Part shown: positions 45,098 through 53,710 of the stretch, piece by piece
Numbering within the stretch: position 1 is the first letter of the stretch
Layout: each line of letters opens with the position of its first letter
Assembly: GCF_000430545.1 (NCBI RefSeq)
Contig: NZ_KE387165.1
Coordinates: forward strand, 728-64,727
DNA length: 64,000 bases
Source of the DNA: Tenacibaculum ovolyticum DSM 18103
GTDB lineage: Bacteria > Bacteroidota > Bacteroidia > Flavobacteriales > Flavobacteriaceae
Reading direction: 5' to 3'
The notes under the pieces: model-generated
The model's database searches: none
Told to the model about the DNA's origin: nothing
Seen by the model: the letters and a program-made list of their open reading frames with translations, nothing else
Made by a program: the position numbers and the translations under genes

Positions 45098-45115
45098 TTT
45101 CAATAATTATTGAAA
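45098..45115. promoter_or_regulatory. Putative GbsR/MarR operator, copy 1
   Basis: TTTCAATAATTATTGAAA is a perfect 18-base palindrome, 28 bases upstream of the regulator start and also in the shared gap with the divergent sigma-factor gene. Confidence 0.65.
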
Positions 45116-45189
45116 ATAAAATAATTTATTTTTTTACGCTATCTTGTAATACTTTTAATTCTATGAATACTAATCAATAAAAAACAATT

Positions 45190-45672
45190 TTGAGTAACGA
45201 CTTTTACACAACATCTATAATGCCGCATGCAGGGCTTATAATTAAAATTTGTAGAGCATATACAGATTCTCAAGAGGATTTTGAAGATTTTTATCAAGAG
45301 GCATGTTTGCAAATTTGGAAAAGTAAGGATGCTTTTAAAGAAAAATCGAAGTGGAGTACTTGGATATACAGAATTACCCTAAATGTTTGCCTAACATTAA
45401 ATAAGAAAAACAAACGAAGAGGTACTAATGTAGAAATACTTCATGAAGAGTCTGAAAAAAACACCGCTTTTAAGGATGAGAATTTGAATTTACTGTATGA
45501 CGCTATAAAAAAATTGTCAGAGACAGACAGAGCGGTTATTTTATTGCATTTAGAAGAAAATCCGCACAAAGAAATTGCTGCAATTATTGGTACCAGCCCA
45601 AATAACATTGCAGTTCGTATTAACAGAATTAAAAAACAATTAAAAATTATACTAGATGGAAAAATCAATTGA
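45190..45672 (+). CDS. ECF-type RNA polymerase sigma factor
   Basis: A 160-residue sigma-70 family protein with region 2 (DFEDFYQEACLQIWKSKDAF, then KSKWSTWIYRITLNVCL) and region 4 (AIKKLSETDRAVILLHLEEN, HKEIAAIIGTSPNNIAVRIN). The start used is TTG 45190; an internal ATG at 45220 would remove the first ten residues. The next gene overlaps its end by 17 bases and encodes a membrane protein with a short cytosolic N-terminus, the position of a cognate anti-sigma factor. Confidence 0.9.
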   Translation: MSNDFYTTSIMPHAGLIIKICRAYTDSQEDFEDFYQEACLQIWKSKDAFKEKSKWSTWIYRITLNVCLTLNKKNKRRGTNVEILHEESEKNTAFKDENLNLLYDAIKKLSETDRAVILLHLEENPHKEIAAIIGTSPNNIAVRINRIKKQLKIILDGKIN

Positions 45673-46273
45673 AAAAATATGGAACGAAGCATTTATTAAC
45701 GAACAGGCCTTAATTGCTCCAAAAATAAATGGATTATACAATCAAAAATCAAAATCGGTTATCAATAAAATAAGAAGAACCTATGAGATAGATAACAAAG
45801 GGTTATTACCTATGGCAGGAATTGTTCTTATTGGCGGTATTCTTTTATCAGAGCCTATTATTGGAGCTTACGGAACTTTTTTAATTTTATGTTTATATTA
45901 TTTTAATAGCAAACTACTAAGTCAATTTGATAGTATTGATGTAGGATCAGATAATTTAACCTATTTAAAAAATTATAAGAGCATTATAAACTCAATAATG
46001 AGGGCAACAAAAAAGTTATTTATGTTTGCAATTCCTTTAGCTGTATTATCAATTTTTACACTAGCCTATACTGTTAAAGAAAAAAGCTTCTTTTCTAATT
46101 TCATATCAAGTGATACTACAATTTTTGAAGTTTTAGGTATTGGTTTAATCGTTGCTATTATAGTTTTTTTTATTGGAATAATCGTTTATAAAATATCTAC
46201 TAAAATTTTATACGGTACATTAATTTCGAAATTAGATACTATTATTAAAGAGATGGAAGAATTAAGTTACTAA
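45656..46273 (+). CDS. Membrane protein, probable partner of the sigma factor
   Basis: A 205-residue protein: a 45-residue charged N-terminal part (MEKSIEKIWNEAFINEQALI), then four hydrophobic segments (about 51-68, 70-86, 118-138 and 155-180). The 17-base overlap and the N-terminal charged arm suggest an anti-sigma factor, but no zinc HxxxCxxC motif is present and the family is not certain. Confidence 0.7.
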   Translation: MEKSIEKIWNEAFINEQALIAPKINGLYNQKSKSVINKIRRTYEIDNKGLLPMAGIVLIGGILLSEPIIGAYGTFLILCLYYFNSKLLSQFDSIDVGSDNLTYLKNYKSIINSIMRATKKLFMFAIPLAVLSIFTLAYTVKEKSFFSNFISSDTTIFEVLGIGLIVAIIVFFIGIIVYKISTKILYGTLISKLDTIIKEMEELSY

Positions 46274-46456
46274 AACGTATAACTGCTATTTAAGTTCTGA
46301 TTTTTTTGTTTTCCACAACTTATTTTTTCATAATAAATAATAAAACTACGGCATAAATTTTATTACTTTTTTTACTTAAAACATTGTGTATTAAAGTGTT
46401 TTGTTTGATATTTAACATAATTAATGTATAACCCCCGTAAAACTTAATTATTTATT

Positions 46457-49400
46457 ATGAAAAAATTAGCTACAATAGCTTTATGCTTATCTTTTAGTCT
46501 CTTTTCATTTTCTCAAGACCTAAGTAAAAGAGTAACAATCAAAAGCCCATCTCAACAAATTCAACAACTTTTAGTAAAAAACGGAATCGATCTCAGATGT
46601 GGTAGCACTCACAAAGAAAATAGTATTCAGTTAGAACTATCTACATCTGAATTAAATATTTTAAAAAAAGAAAAGATTCCCTATTCCATCGATATTGAAA
46701 ATTTAACCAGCTTTTACCAAAAAAGGATCTCAGAAAACTTACCAAAAGCAGTTCGTAATCTTCAGTTAAGAAAGAGTAGAAAATTAGCTAATAAAACTGC
46801 TGTTTCAAATACTATAATAAATAGTAGTTTACAATATAATGGCTGTAGTGAAATAGACTGGCAAGTGCCTACTAATTTTAACTTAGGTTCTATGGGTGGT
46901 TGTTTAACTGTTAGTGAAACAATTGCTGAACTTGATGAAATGAGAACAAAGTTCCCTAATTTAATTTCAGCTAAAGCTGATGCTTCTCCTACAAATCAAA
47001 AAACACATGGAAACCAACAAGGAACAACCACATGGAATGGTCAAACAGTTTACTATGTTAAAATAACGGGAAACCAGAGCTTACCAGAAGGCTCTAAACC
47101 TCAAGTATTATACACTTCAATGATTCACTCTAGAGAGGTTAGCAGTTTAATGAGTAACATCTACTTTATGTGGTATTTATTAGAAAATTACGCTACCGAT
47201 ACTGCTATAAAAAATTTAGTAGATAACAACGAATTGTATTTTATTCCAATAGTAAATCCTGATGGCTTACGCTGGAACGAACATGTAGCACCTAATGGTG
47301 GAGGTATGCAACGTAAAAACTTAAAACCAAATACTGGCGGTACAGGTAATACCGCTGTTAATAGAGGTGTAGATTTAAATAGAAATTTTGACTATTTCTG
47401 GGGTACTGCTGGTAGTGGATCTTCTGGAACTCCAACTAGTGAATCTTACAGAGGGCCTAGTGCTTTTTCAGAACCAGAGTCTCAGATTTTAAGAGATTTT
47501 GTTTTAAATAGAAATATTAAAACATGTTTAATGAATCATTCATATGCAAATGGAATTCCTCATCCGTATGGAGGAAATCCTACATTTACATCTGGTAGAG
47601 AAGATGAAATGCACAAATGGCATGAAGACATGACTAAATATAATAGATATGTTTCTGGTGCTACCATATTTTCTGCCGCTAATGGTGTTGCCGACGATTG
47701 GATGGTAGGCGGTAATACAGATACTAATGGTTCTGCTGGTTCTGGTAAAAACATTCTTGCAACGACTCCTGAACATGGTGATTCTGGTTTTTGGCCAAAT
47801 CCAACAGAAATAGTACCTATTGCAAAAAGAGCCGTACGTATTTATTTAATGAGTGCTTATCAAGCAGGTAAATATGCAAAATTGCATGATTTAACACAAA
47901 GTAACATTACCTCTCTTACAGCTAATTTAACTTTTGGTATAGAACGAATTAGTCAAACTTCTAGTGACTTTACAGTTACTATAACTCCTATTTCTACAAA
48001 TATTAGCAGTATAATCGCTCCTACTCCAATAACTGGAATTAATATTCTAACACAACAAAATGTAACAGGAAGTTTAGTCTTAAACAACAATATAACTGCT
48101 AATGAAAAAATAGAATATAATGTTAAGCTATCTAATGACGAGGGAATCTTTTATGATGCTAACTTCGAAAAATATTATAATCCTACAGTTTTATTAAGTG
48201 ATTCTCCTGATACTGATGGACTTTCTAACTGGAATAATAATAATGGTTGGGTAAGTAGTACAACAGATGCTTTTTCTGGCAACACAGCATTAAGAAGTAA
48301 TAGTACTAGTCCCTACCCTAACAATAGTACTAAAACACTAACTTCTAAAAATTCATATGATCTCTCAACCTCTAGCAAAGTGCTTATTCAATTTTATACA
48401 AAGTGGGATATCGAAAGGAATTTTGATTTTGTAGAAATACAAGCAGCCACTAATGGAACTAACTGGCAAGCTTTATGTGGTAATTATAACAAACCAAACG
48501 CTACTTCTTCTACTAATAGCGCTCATTCTCAAAAAAACGGTACTAGCAAAGCTTTTCAAAGCACAAATAGTTCAGGTAGGGTATATGATGGTGACCAAAT
48601 GAATAAATGGGTTATGGAAGAAATAGTAATAGATGCTAACAATAATAGCTTTTTATTAAACGCAACGAATGCTTCCTTTAGATTTAGATTCAAGTCTGAC
48701 GCAAATAATAAAAAAGAAAGTTATTCAACCACTTATGATGGTTATTTTATAGATGATTTCAAAATTATAAGCATTAGTGTACCCTGTGAAGTTAGCATAC
48801 CAAATAGTATAACAACAAGTAATATTACGAGTAATACTGCAAAAATAAACTGGAGTAATGTTCCTTCTGCTAATTACGATTTAAGATATCGTAAAACAGG
48901 TACTTCTAACTGGTCTGTTGTTACAGACATAGTAGGTGCTACAAATACCATAACAAACTTATCTCCTAGTACCGAATATGAAGTACAAGTTCGATCAAAA
49001 TGCGATACCAATAACACCTCAGCATATTCAGCATCGGTAAATTTAACAACTACAGCTATAAATTATTGTACCTCTAAAGGAGCTAATGTTAACGTTGAAT
49101 ATATTCAAAAAGTAGTTTTAGGAACAATCAATAACACCTCTACAGGAGGTAATGGTTATTCTGATCATACATCAATTTCTACGAATTTAACAAAAGGTGA
49201 AACTAATACAATTACAATTACTCCAAAATGGACAGGAACTGCTTATGATGAAGGTTATGGTGTTTGGATTGATTATAATAAAGATGGAGACTTCTCTGAT
49301 GCTAACGAAACTGTTTGGACAAAAGCAAAATCTAAAACAACTCCAGTTAGCGGAACGTTTACTGTACCAACTTCTGCTATAGAAGGGCCTACAAGAATGC

Positions 49401-50755
49401 GTGTTATTTTAAAATACAATGCTACACCAGTAGCCTGTGAAGCATCCTTTTCTTATGGTGAAGTAGAAGATTATACAGTAACTATTATTAGTGCCGCACC
49501 AGATACACAAGCACCAACTGCTCCAAGTAGTTTAGCTTCATCTAATATAACAGAAACAAGTTTAACCTTAAATTGGGTAGCTTCCACTGATAATGTAGCT
49601 GTAACATCGTATGAAATATATAACGGTAGTACAAAAATAGGCACTACGACTAATGCAACCACCTATAATGCAACAGGGTTAACAGCAGCAACAGCATATA
49701 CCTTTTTAATAAAAGCAAAAGATGCAGCAGGAAACATATCACTAGCAAGTAATACTCTAAATGTAACTACAAATGCTCCAGATACACAAGCACCAACAGC
49801 TCCAATAGATGTAATTGCTTCTAATATTACACAAACTACAGCGACATTAAATTGGACAGCTTCAACAGATAACGTAGCTGTAACAGCCTATGAAGTTTTT
49901 AATGGAGCTACAAGTATAGCAATCGTTAGCGGGACTTCGGCTAACATTACTGGGTTAATAGCAAATACATCGTATACCTATACCGTAAAAGCAAAAGATG
50001 CGGCAGGGAATGTATCAATACCTAGCAGCAATGTAACATTTACTACTTTAAATGCAGTAATTAACTATTGCGCATCAAAAGGAAATAGAGTAACCTACGA
50101 ATGGATTGATTATGTTTCTTTTGGAGGAATGACCAATACAACTGCAGCAAATGGAGGTTATGGAGATTTCACCTCTAAAATTGCTACGGTAACAAAAGGA
50201 AGTACTACTCAACTAGTGGTTAGTGCAGGTTTTAATAATTCAGCTTATTCAGAGTTTTTTACTGTATGGATTGATTATAATCAAAACGGGACTTTTGAAA
50301 TAAATGAAAAGGTAATGTCTAATTCTTCAAACAGTGCTACAAATAGATCTTCAAACGTAACCATTCCAACAACTGCACTTTTGGGCGCAACAAAAATGCG
50401 TGTATCTATGAAATATAATTCAGCATCGACAGCCTGTGAAACTTTTGCTGATGGAGAAGTTGAAGACTACACTGTAAATATTACTGATAATATTAGTAGA
50501 CAAACAAATATTTTAACCTCGTCAGACTCTCATTATATTATATATCCAAACCCAGCGGCATCGTTCATAACGATAAAAAATTTAGATTTAAAAAGAACCA
50601 CTTTCAAAATTACAAATGCAATTGGTCAATTAGTAAAATCTGGTCGTCTTATTAATGATAATTTTATCGATATCTTATCATTAAAAAAGGGTGTATATCT
50701 GATAGAAATAAATGATGGAGGAAAAAAAACAATAAAAAAGTTCATTAAAAATTAA
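46457..50755 (+). CDS. Secreted M14 zinc carboxypeptidase with FN3 and GEVED modules and a type IX tail
   Basis: A 1432-residue exported protein: signal peptide (LFSFSQ), a pro-region, then the M14 domain with HSRE (His224, Glu227) as zinc ligands, DLNRNFDYFWG, NHSYANGIPHPYG and the catalytic Glu439 in TTPEHGDSG. A jelly-roll-like region follows. After it come an FN3 module, a GEVED module (GVWIDYNKDGDF ... GEVEDYTV), two near-identical FN3 modules, a second GEVED module and a Por sorting domain (YIIYPNPAASFITIKN ... KKGVYLIEINDGG). It probably digests proteins at the cell surface or outside. A terminator follows. Confidence 0.93.
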   Translation: MKKLATIALCLSFSLFSFSQDLSKRVTIKSPSQQIQQLLVKNGIDLRCGSTHKENSIQLELSTSELNILKKEKIPYSIDIENLTSFYQKRISENLPKAVRNLQLRKSRKLANKTAVSNTIINSSLQYNGCSEIDWQVPTNFNLGSMGGCLTVSETIAELDEMRTKFPNLISAKADASPTNQKTHGNQQGTTTWNGQTVYYVKITGNQSLPEGSKPQVLYTSMIHSREVSSLMSNIYFMWYLLENYATDTAIKNLVDNNELYFIPIVNPDGLRWNEHVAPNGGGMQRKNLKPNTGGTGNTAVNRGVDLNRNFDYFWGTAGSGSSGTPTSESYRGPSAFSEPESQILRDFVLNRNIKTCLMNHSYANGIPHPYGGNPTFTSGREDEMHKWHEDMTKYNRYVSGATIFSAANGVADDWMVGGNTDTNGSAGSGKNILATTPEHGDSGFWPNPTEIVPIAKRAVRIYLMSAYQAGKYAKLHDLTQSNITSLTANLTFGIERISQTSSDFTVTITPISTNISSIIAPTPITGINILTQQNVTGSLVLNNNITANEKIEYNVKLSNDEGIFYDANFEKYYNPTVLLSDSPDTDGLSNWNNNNGWVSSTTDAFSGNTALRSNSTSPYPNNSTKTLTSKNSYDLSTSSKVLIQFYTKWDIERNFDFVEIQAATNGTNWQALCGNYNKPNATSSTNSAHSQKNGTSKAFQSTNSSGRVYDGDQMNKWVMEEIVIDANNNSFLLNATNASFRFRFKSDANNKKESYSTTYDGYFIDDFKIISISVPCEVSIPNSITTSNITSNTAKINWSNVPSANYDLRYRKTGTSNWSVVTDIVGATNTITNLSPSTEYEVQVRSKCDTNNTSAYSASVNLTTTAINYCTSKGANVNVEYIQKVVLGTINNTSTGGNGYSDHTSISTNLTKGETNTITITPKWTGTAYDEGYGVWIDYNKDGDFSDANETVWTKAKSKTTPVSGTFTVPTSAIEGPTRMRVILKYNATPVACEASFSYGEVEDYTVTIISAAPDTQAPTAPSSLASSNITETSLTLNWVASTDNVAVTSYEIYNGSTKIGTTTNATTYNATGLTAATAYTFLIKAKDAAGNISLASNTLNVTTNAPDTQAPTAPIDVIASNITQTTATLNWTASTDNVAVTAYEVFNGATSIAIVSGTSANITGLIANTSYTYTVKAKDAAGNVSIPSSNVTFTTLNAVINYCASKGNRVTYEWIDYVSFGGMTNTTAANGGYGDFTSKIATVTKGSTTQLVVSAGFNNSAYSEFFTVWIDYNQNGTFEINEKVMSNSSNSATNRSSNVTIPTTALLGATKMRVSMKYNSASTACETFADGEVEDYTVNITDNISRQTNILTSSDSHYIIYPNPAASFITIKNLDLKRTTFKITNAIGQLVKSGRLINDNFIDILSLKKGVYLIEINDGGKKTIKKFIKN
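49499..50050 (+). repeat. Tandem FN3-module repeat inside the M14 gene
   Basis: CCAGATACACAAGCACCAAC occurs at 49499 and again at 49778, a period of 279 bases (93 residues). Both units encode SxITxTxxTLNWxASTDNVAVT and KAKDAAGN, a recent-looking duplication. Confidence 0.8.
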
Positions 50756-50765
50756 ATACCCAGTA

Positions 50766-50799
50766 TTATACCCTCATCTTATATGATGAGGGTATAATT
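50766..50799. terminator. Bidirectional terminator between convergent genes
   Basis: TTATACCCTCAT and ATGAGGGTATAA form a perfect 12-bp stem with an 8-base loop, between the ends of the M14 gene and the J-domain-like gene. Confidence 0.85.
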
Positions 50800-51511
50800 A
50801 TTTAGTTCTTGTTCTTTTTTTTAATTTAAAAATACGATCACTGTAATAAGCTACTAATTCATTTACAAATAACATTGGTTGTGTATAAGATGTTAAAACG
50901 GTATAGGTATGTGACGATACTAAGTTTTCTAACTGATATTCTAACGTTGTTATTTCGTTTTTTAAATAGGCATTGGTATCAATACTATTCTTTTGTTTTG
51001 AGCTATTTTTTAGTACAATTGATGTATTTCCACTAAAAATGTGTGCATGATACGCCTGTAATTCTTCTAAAGTACCTGTTTTATATATTTCTATAAGTTT
51101 AGTAGTAATATCTGTCGCTAGTTCTTGTTCATTTTCTTTTAAAGAAAACTTATCAGGATGTACATGAAACATAGCCTCTTTGTATAATCGCTTTTTTTCT
51201 TGTTGATTAGAAGCATCAGAAAGTGACGCACTTTTATCAATTACTTTTAAACCTGTTGAAGCAACATAATTTTTTCCTTTCTTTTTCTGCGCTAAACGTT
51301 TTTCTTTTTTAGCTTTCTTTTGATTTTTATATAAAGTAGTTAACTCTCTCTCTTCAACTAATAAATCTGAAATAGCATTTCTTAAAGATTGTTCAAACGG
51401 AAATAATCTATTTTCTATTTGACTAATTTCATTCTTTAAATAAACTATTCTTTCTTTTAAATCTAAAAAGTCTACATCTGTTTTATTGGTAGGAGATTCA
51501 CTTTTTTTCAT
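50798..51511 (-). CDS. J-domain-like protein
   Basis: A 237-residue soluble protein with a long N-terminal coiled coil (residues 15-85, VYLKNEISQIENRL) and a J-domain-like core: KRLYKEAMFHVHPDKFSLKE (about 108-127) with the HPD tripeptide, followed by helix 3-like sequence and the region ending near LQAYHAHIFSG. A second coiled coil closes it. HPD-containing proteins stimulate Hsp70 ATPases. It starts nine bases after recQ. Confidence 0.8.
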   Translation of the reverse strand: MKKSESPTNKTDVDFLDLKERIVYLKNEISQIENRLFPFEQSLRNAISDLLVEERELTTLYKNQKKAKKEKRLAQKKKGKNYVASTGLKVIDKSASLSDASNQQEKKRLYKEAMFHVHPDKFSLKENEQELATDITTKLIEIYKTGTLEELQAYHAHIFSGNTSIVLKNSSKQKNSIDTNAYLKNEITTLEYQLENLVSSHTYTVLTSYTQPMLFVNELVAYYSDRIFKLKKRTRTK

Positions 51512-51520
51512 TGAACAATC

Positions 51521-53653
51521 TTATCTTTTCTTTTGTAAAATAGTAAGTCCTATTCTTATTTGCTCATACGGAACTTTTTCTCCTAAAAACTCAAAATAAG
51601 GTTTTAAAGTAGGTTCGTTTTTTAATACTTTTTTTGCGTTTGCTATTAATTTAATCGTGTTAGCATCAATAAACTCATCTAAACTCACGTCTTTTCCTTC
51701 TAAATATAATTTAGATAGATGAGAAAAAATTGTTTGTGCTTTTAAATTACGTTTATCAGCAATATCATCTATTGAAAAACCTTCTTTATATAAAGCATAG
51801 GTTTCTAAAGTTGTGTCTTTTTTACCTTTCTTTTTTTCTTTTACAAAGGTTTTAATCTCTTCCATAAACTCACCTCCATAAACTTCTAACTTTCGTTTTC
51901 CTACTCCGCTTATTGCCATAAATGCGGAATCTGTTTGTGGTCGTTCGTTTTCTAATTCACGTAAAGTCGCATCACTAAAAACTAAATATGCTGCAATATC
52001 TTCTTCTTGTGCTATACGGTAACGTAATTTTCGTAAACGTTCGAATAATGTATCCTTTACAGCTTTCTTTGCTACCTTTCTTCCTTTGGCATTCGTTACC
52101 TTTTCTTCCTTCTTAAGTTCAACTGGTATTGTTAATTGAACTTTTTCGCCATCAAAAAGTACTTTTTTAGAAAAATCAGTTAATTGCAATGTGTTATTTA
52201 AATGGAATGCGATTTGACAAAATCCCTGATTTATTAACTGAATAATATAGTGCTGCCAATCTTTCCACGAAATATCTGCTCCAATTCCGTAGGTTTTTAA
52301 AGTTTGATAATTTTTATCTAAAACACCCGCATTTTTGGCTCCTCTTAATACATCAACCACTGTACCCATTGCTTCTTTTTCTCGTAATCGGTAAATGGTA
52401 GAAAGTGCTTTTTGTGCTATAATTGTTCCATCAAAAAACTGCACTGGATTTTTACATACATCGCAATTACCACAATCGTTTTCTATTAATTCACCAAAAT
52501 AACTTAGCAGAACTTTTCGTCTACATGCAGTTGCTTCAGCAAACTGCTTCATACGATCTAACTTTGCTTCTTGTACTTCTTTATTGCTTGTATTTGCAAT
52601 AAATTGACGCAATTGAATTACATCGGCATAACTATGAAACAACAATGCTTTTGCCGCTAAACCATCACGCCCTGCCCTACCTATTTCTTGATAATAGCCT
52701 TCAATATTTTTGGGCATATTGTAATGAATTACCCAACGTACATTCGATTTATCGATTCCCATACCAAATGCAACAGTTGCACAGATAATTTGAACCTCAT
52801 CTTTAATAAAATCTTCTTGGTTTTTAGCGCGTTCTTCAAAAGTTAAACCAGCATGATATGCCTTTGCATTTATATTTTGCTGCTTTAACTTCCCTGCCAA
52901 TTGCTCAGTTGCCTTTCTACTTAAACAATATACAATACCAGCTTCATTTGGTTTTTTATTAATAAATTTAATGATTTGCTGCACCCTATCATTTGCAGGT
53001 CGTACTTCTAAACTTATGTTTTCTCTATTAAAAGAACTTACATATTTTGTTGCATGAGGTACCGCTAATTGTTCTAAGATATCTTCTTGAGTTGCTTTGT
53101 CTGCTGTTGCGGTTAATGCAACAATAGGAACATCAGGTAGTGTTCTTTTTAAAAATGATAATTGCTTATATGACGGTCTAAAATCATGCCCCCAAGCAGA
53201 AATACAATGTGCTTCATCAATAGCAATACAGCTTATATATGTTTGGTTTAATATATTCTGAAGCAATGCTAAACTTTCAGGAGCAACATATACTAGTTTA
53301 ACTGTTTTATTTACAATACCATCAAAAACTTGTTGTTGTTCTTCTGGTGATTGACTACTATTATAGTAAGTTGCAGCGATTCCGTTTGCCTTTAAACTAT
53401 CAACTTGATCTTTCATTAAGGCTATTAATGGAGAAATAACTAATGTTATTCCTTCAAAAAACAATGCTGGTAATTGAAAACATATCGATTTCCCTCCACC
53501 TGTTGGCATTATTACTAACGTATCTTTTTTTGCTAAAACATTTTCAATGATTTTTTGTTGCTCTAATCGAAAGCTATCATATCCAAAATTTTCTTTTAAC
53601 TTCTCTAATAAATCGTTCGCTGTTATCTGCATCATACCTGCAAAAATAATCAT
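51521..53653 (-). CDS. recQ: ATP-dependent DNA helicase RecQ
   Basis: A 710-residue 3'-5' helicase used in recombination and repair. Motif 0 and Walker A ([15 protein letters not shown]), DEAH box ([20 protein letters not shown]) and motif VI ([10 protein letters not shown]) are intact; the zinc site is [10 protein letters not shown] followed by CGNCDVC. After the RQC winged helix come an HRDC domain ([17 protein letters not shown]) and a C-terminal helix-turn-helix ([24 protein letters not shown]). The first ATG is placed directly after the T-run of a terminator; MMQITANDL at 53635 is an alternative start. Confidence 0.94.
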   Translation of the reverse strand: MIIFAGMMQITANDLLEKLKENFGYDSFRLEQQKIIENVLAKKDTLVIMPTGGGKSICFQLPALFFEGITLVISPLIALMKDQVDSLKANGIAATYYNSSQSPEEQQQVFDGIVNKTVKLVYVAPESLALLQNILNQTYISCIAIDEAHCISAWGHDFRPSYKQLSFLKRTLPDVPIVALTATADKATQEDILEQLAVPHATKYVSSFNRENISLEVRPANDRVQQIIKFINKKPNEAGIVYCLSRKATEQLAGKLKQQNINAKAYHAGLTFEERAKNQEDFIKDEVQIICATVAFGMGIDKSNVRWVIHYNMPKNIEGYYQEIGRAGRDGLAAKALLFHSYADVIQLRQFIANTSNKEVQEAKLDRMKQFAEATACRRKVLLSYFGELIENDCGNCDVCKNPVQFFDGTIIAQKALSTIYRLREKEAMGTVVDVLRGAKNAGVLDKNYQTLKTYGIGADISWKDWQHYIIQLINQGFCQIAFHLNNTLQLTDFSKKVLFDGEKVQLTIPVELKKEEKVTNAKGRKVAKKAVKDTLFERLRKLRYRIAQEEDIAAYLVFSDATLRELENERPQTDSAFMAISGVGKRKLEVYGGEFMEEIKTFVKEKKKGKKDTTLETYALYKEGFSIDDIADKRNLKAQTIFSHLSKLYLEGKDVSLDEFIDANTIKLIANAKKVLKNEPTLKPYFEFLGEKVPYEQIRIGLTILQKKR

Positions 53654-53658
53654 AAAAA

Positions 53659-53684
53659 AAGCATAGAAAATAATTTCTATGCTT
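53659..53684 (-). terminator. Terminator between the S41 protease gene and recQ
   Basis: AAGCATAGAAA, ATAA and TTTCTATGCTT form an 11-bp stem followed on the minus strand by a T-run that ends at the first recQ ATG. Confidence 0.75.
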
Positions 53685-53710
53685 CATTTTATTTTTAATA
53701 AAACTGTTTC

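Noticed and set aside
45656-46273. Calling the membrane protein a proven anti-sigma factor
   Set aside because: Position and overlap suggest it, but no recognised anti-sigma domain or zinc motif is visible.
47540-47776. Antisense open frames within the M14 catalytic domain
   Set aside because: They are complementary to the conserved HSYANG and TPEHG coding stretches and have no family similarity.
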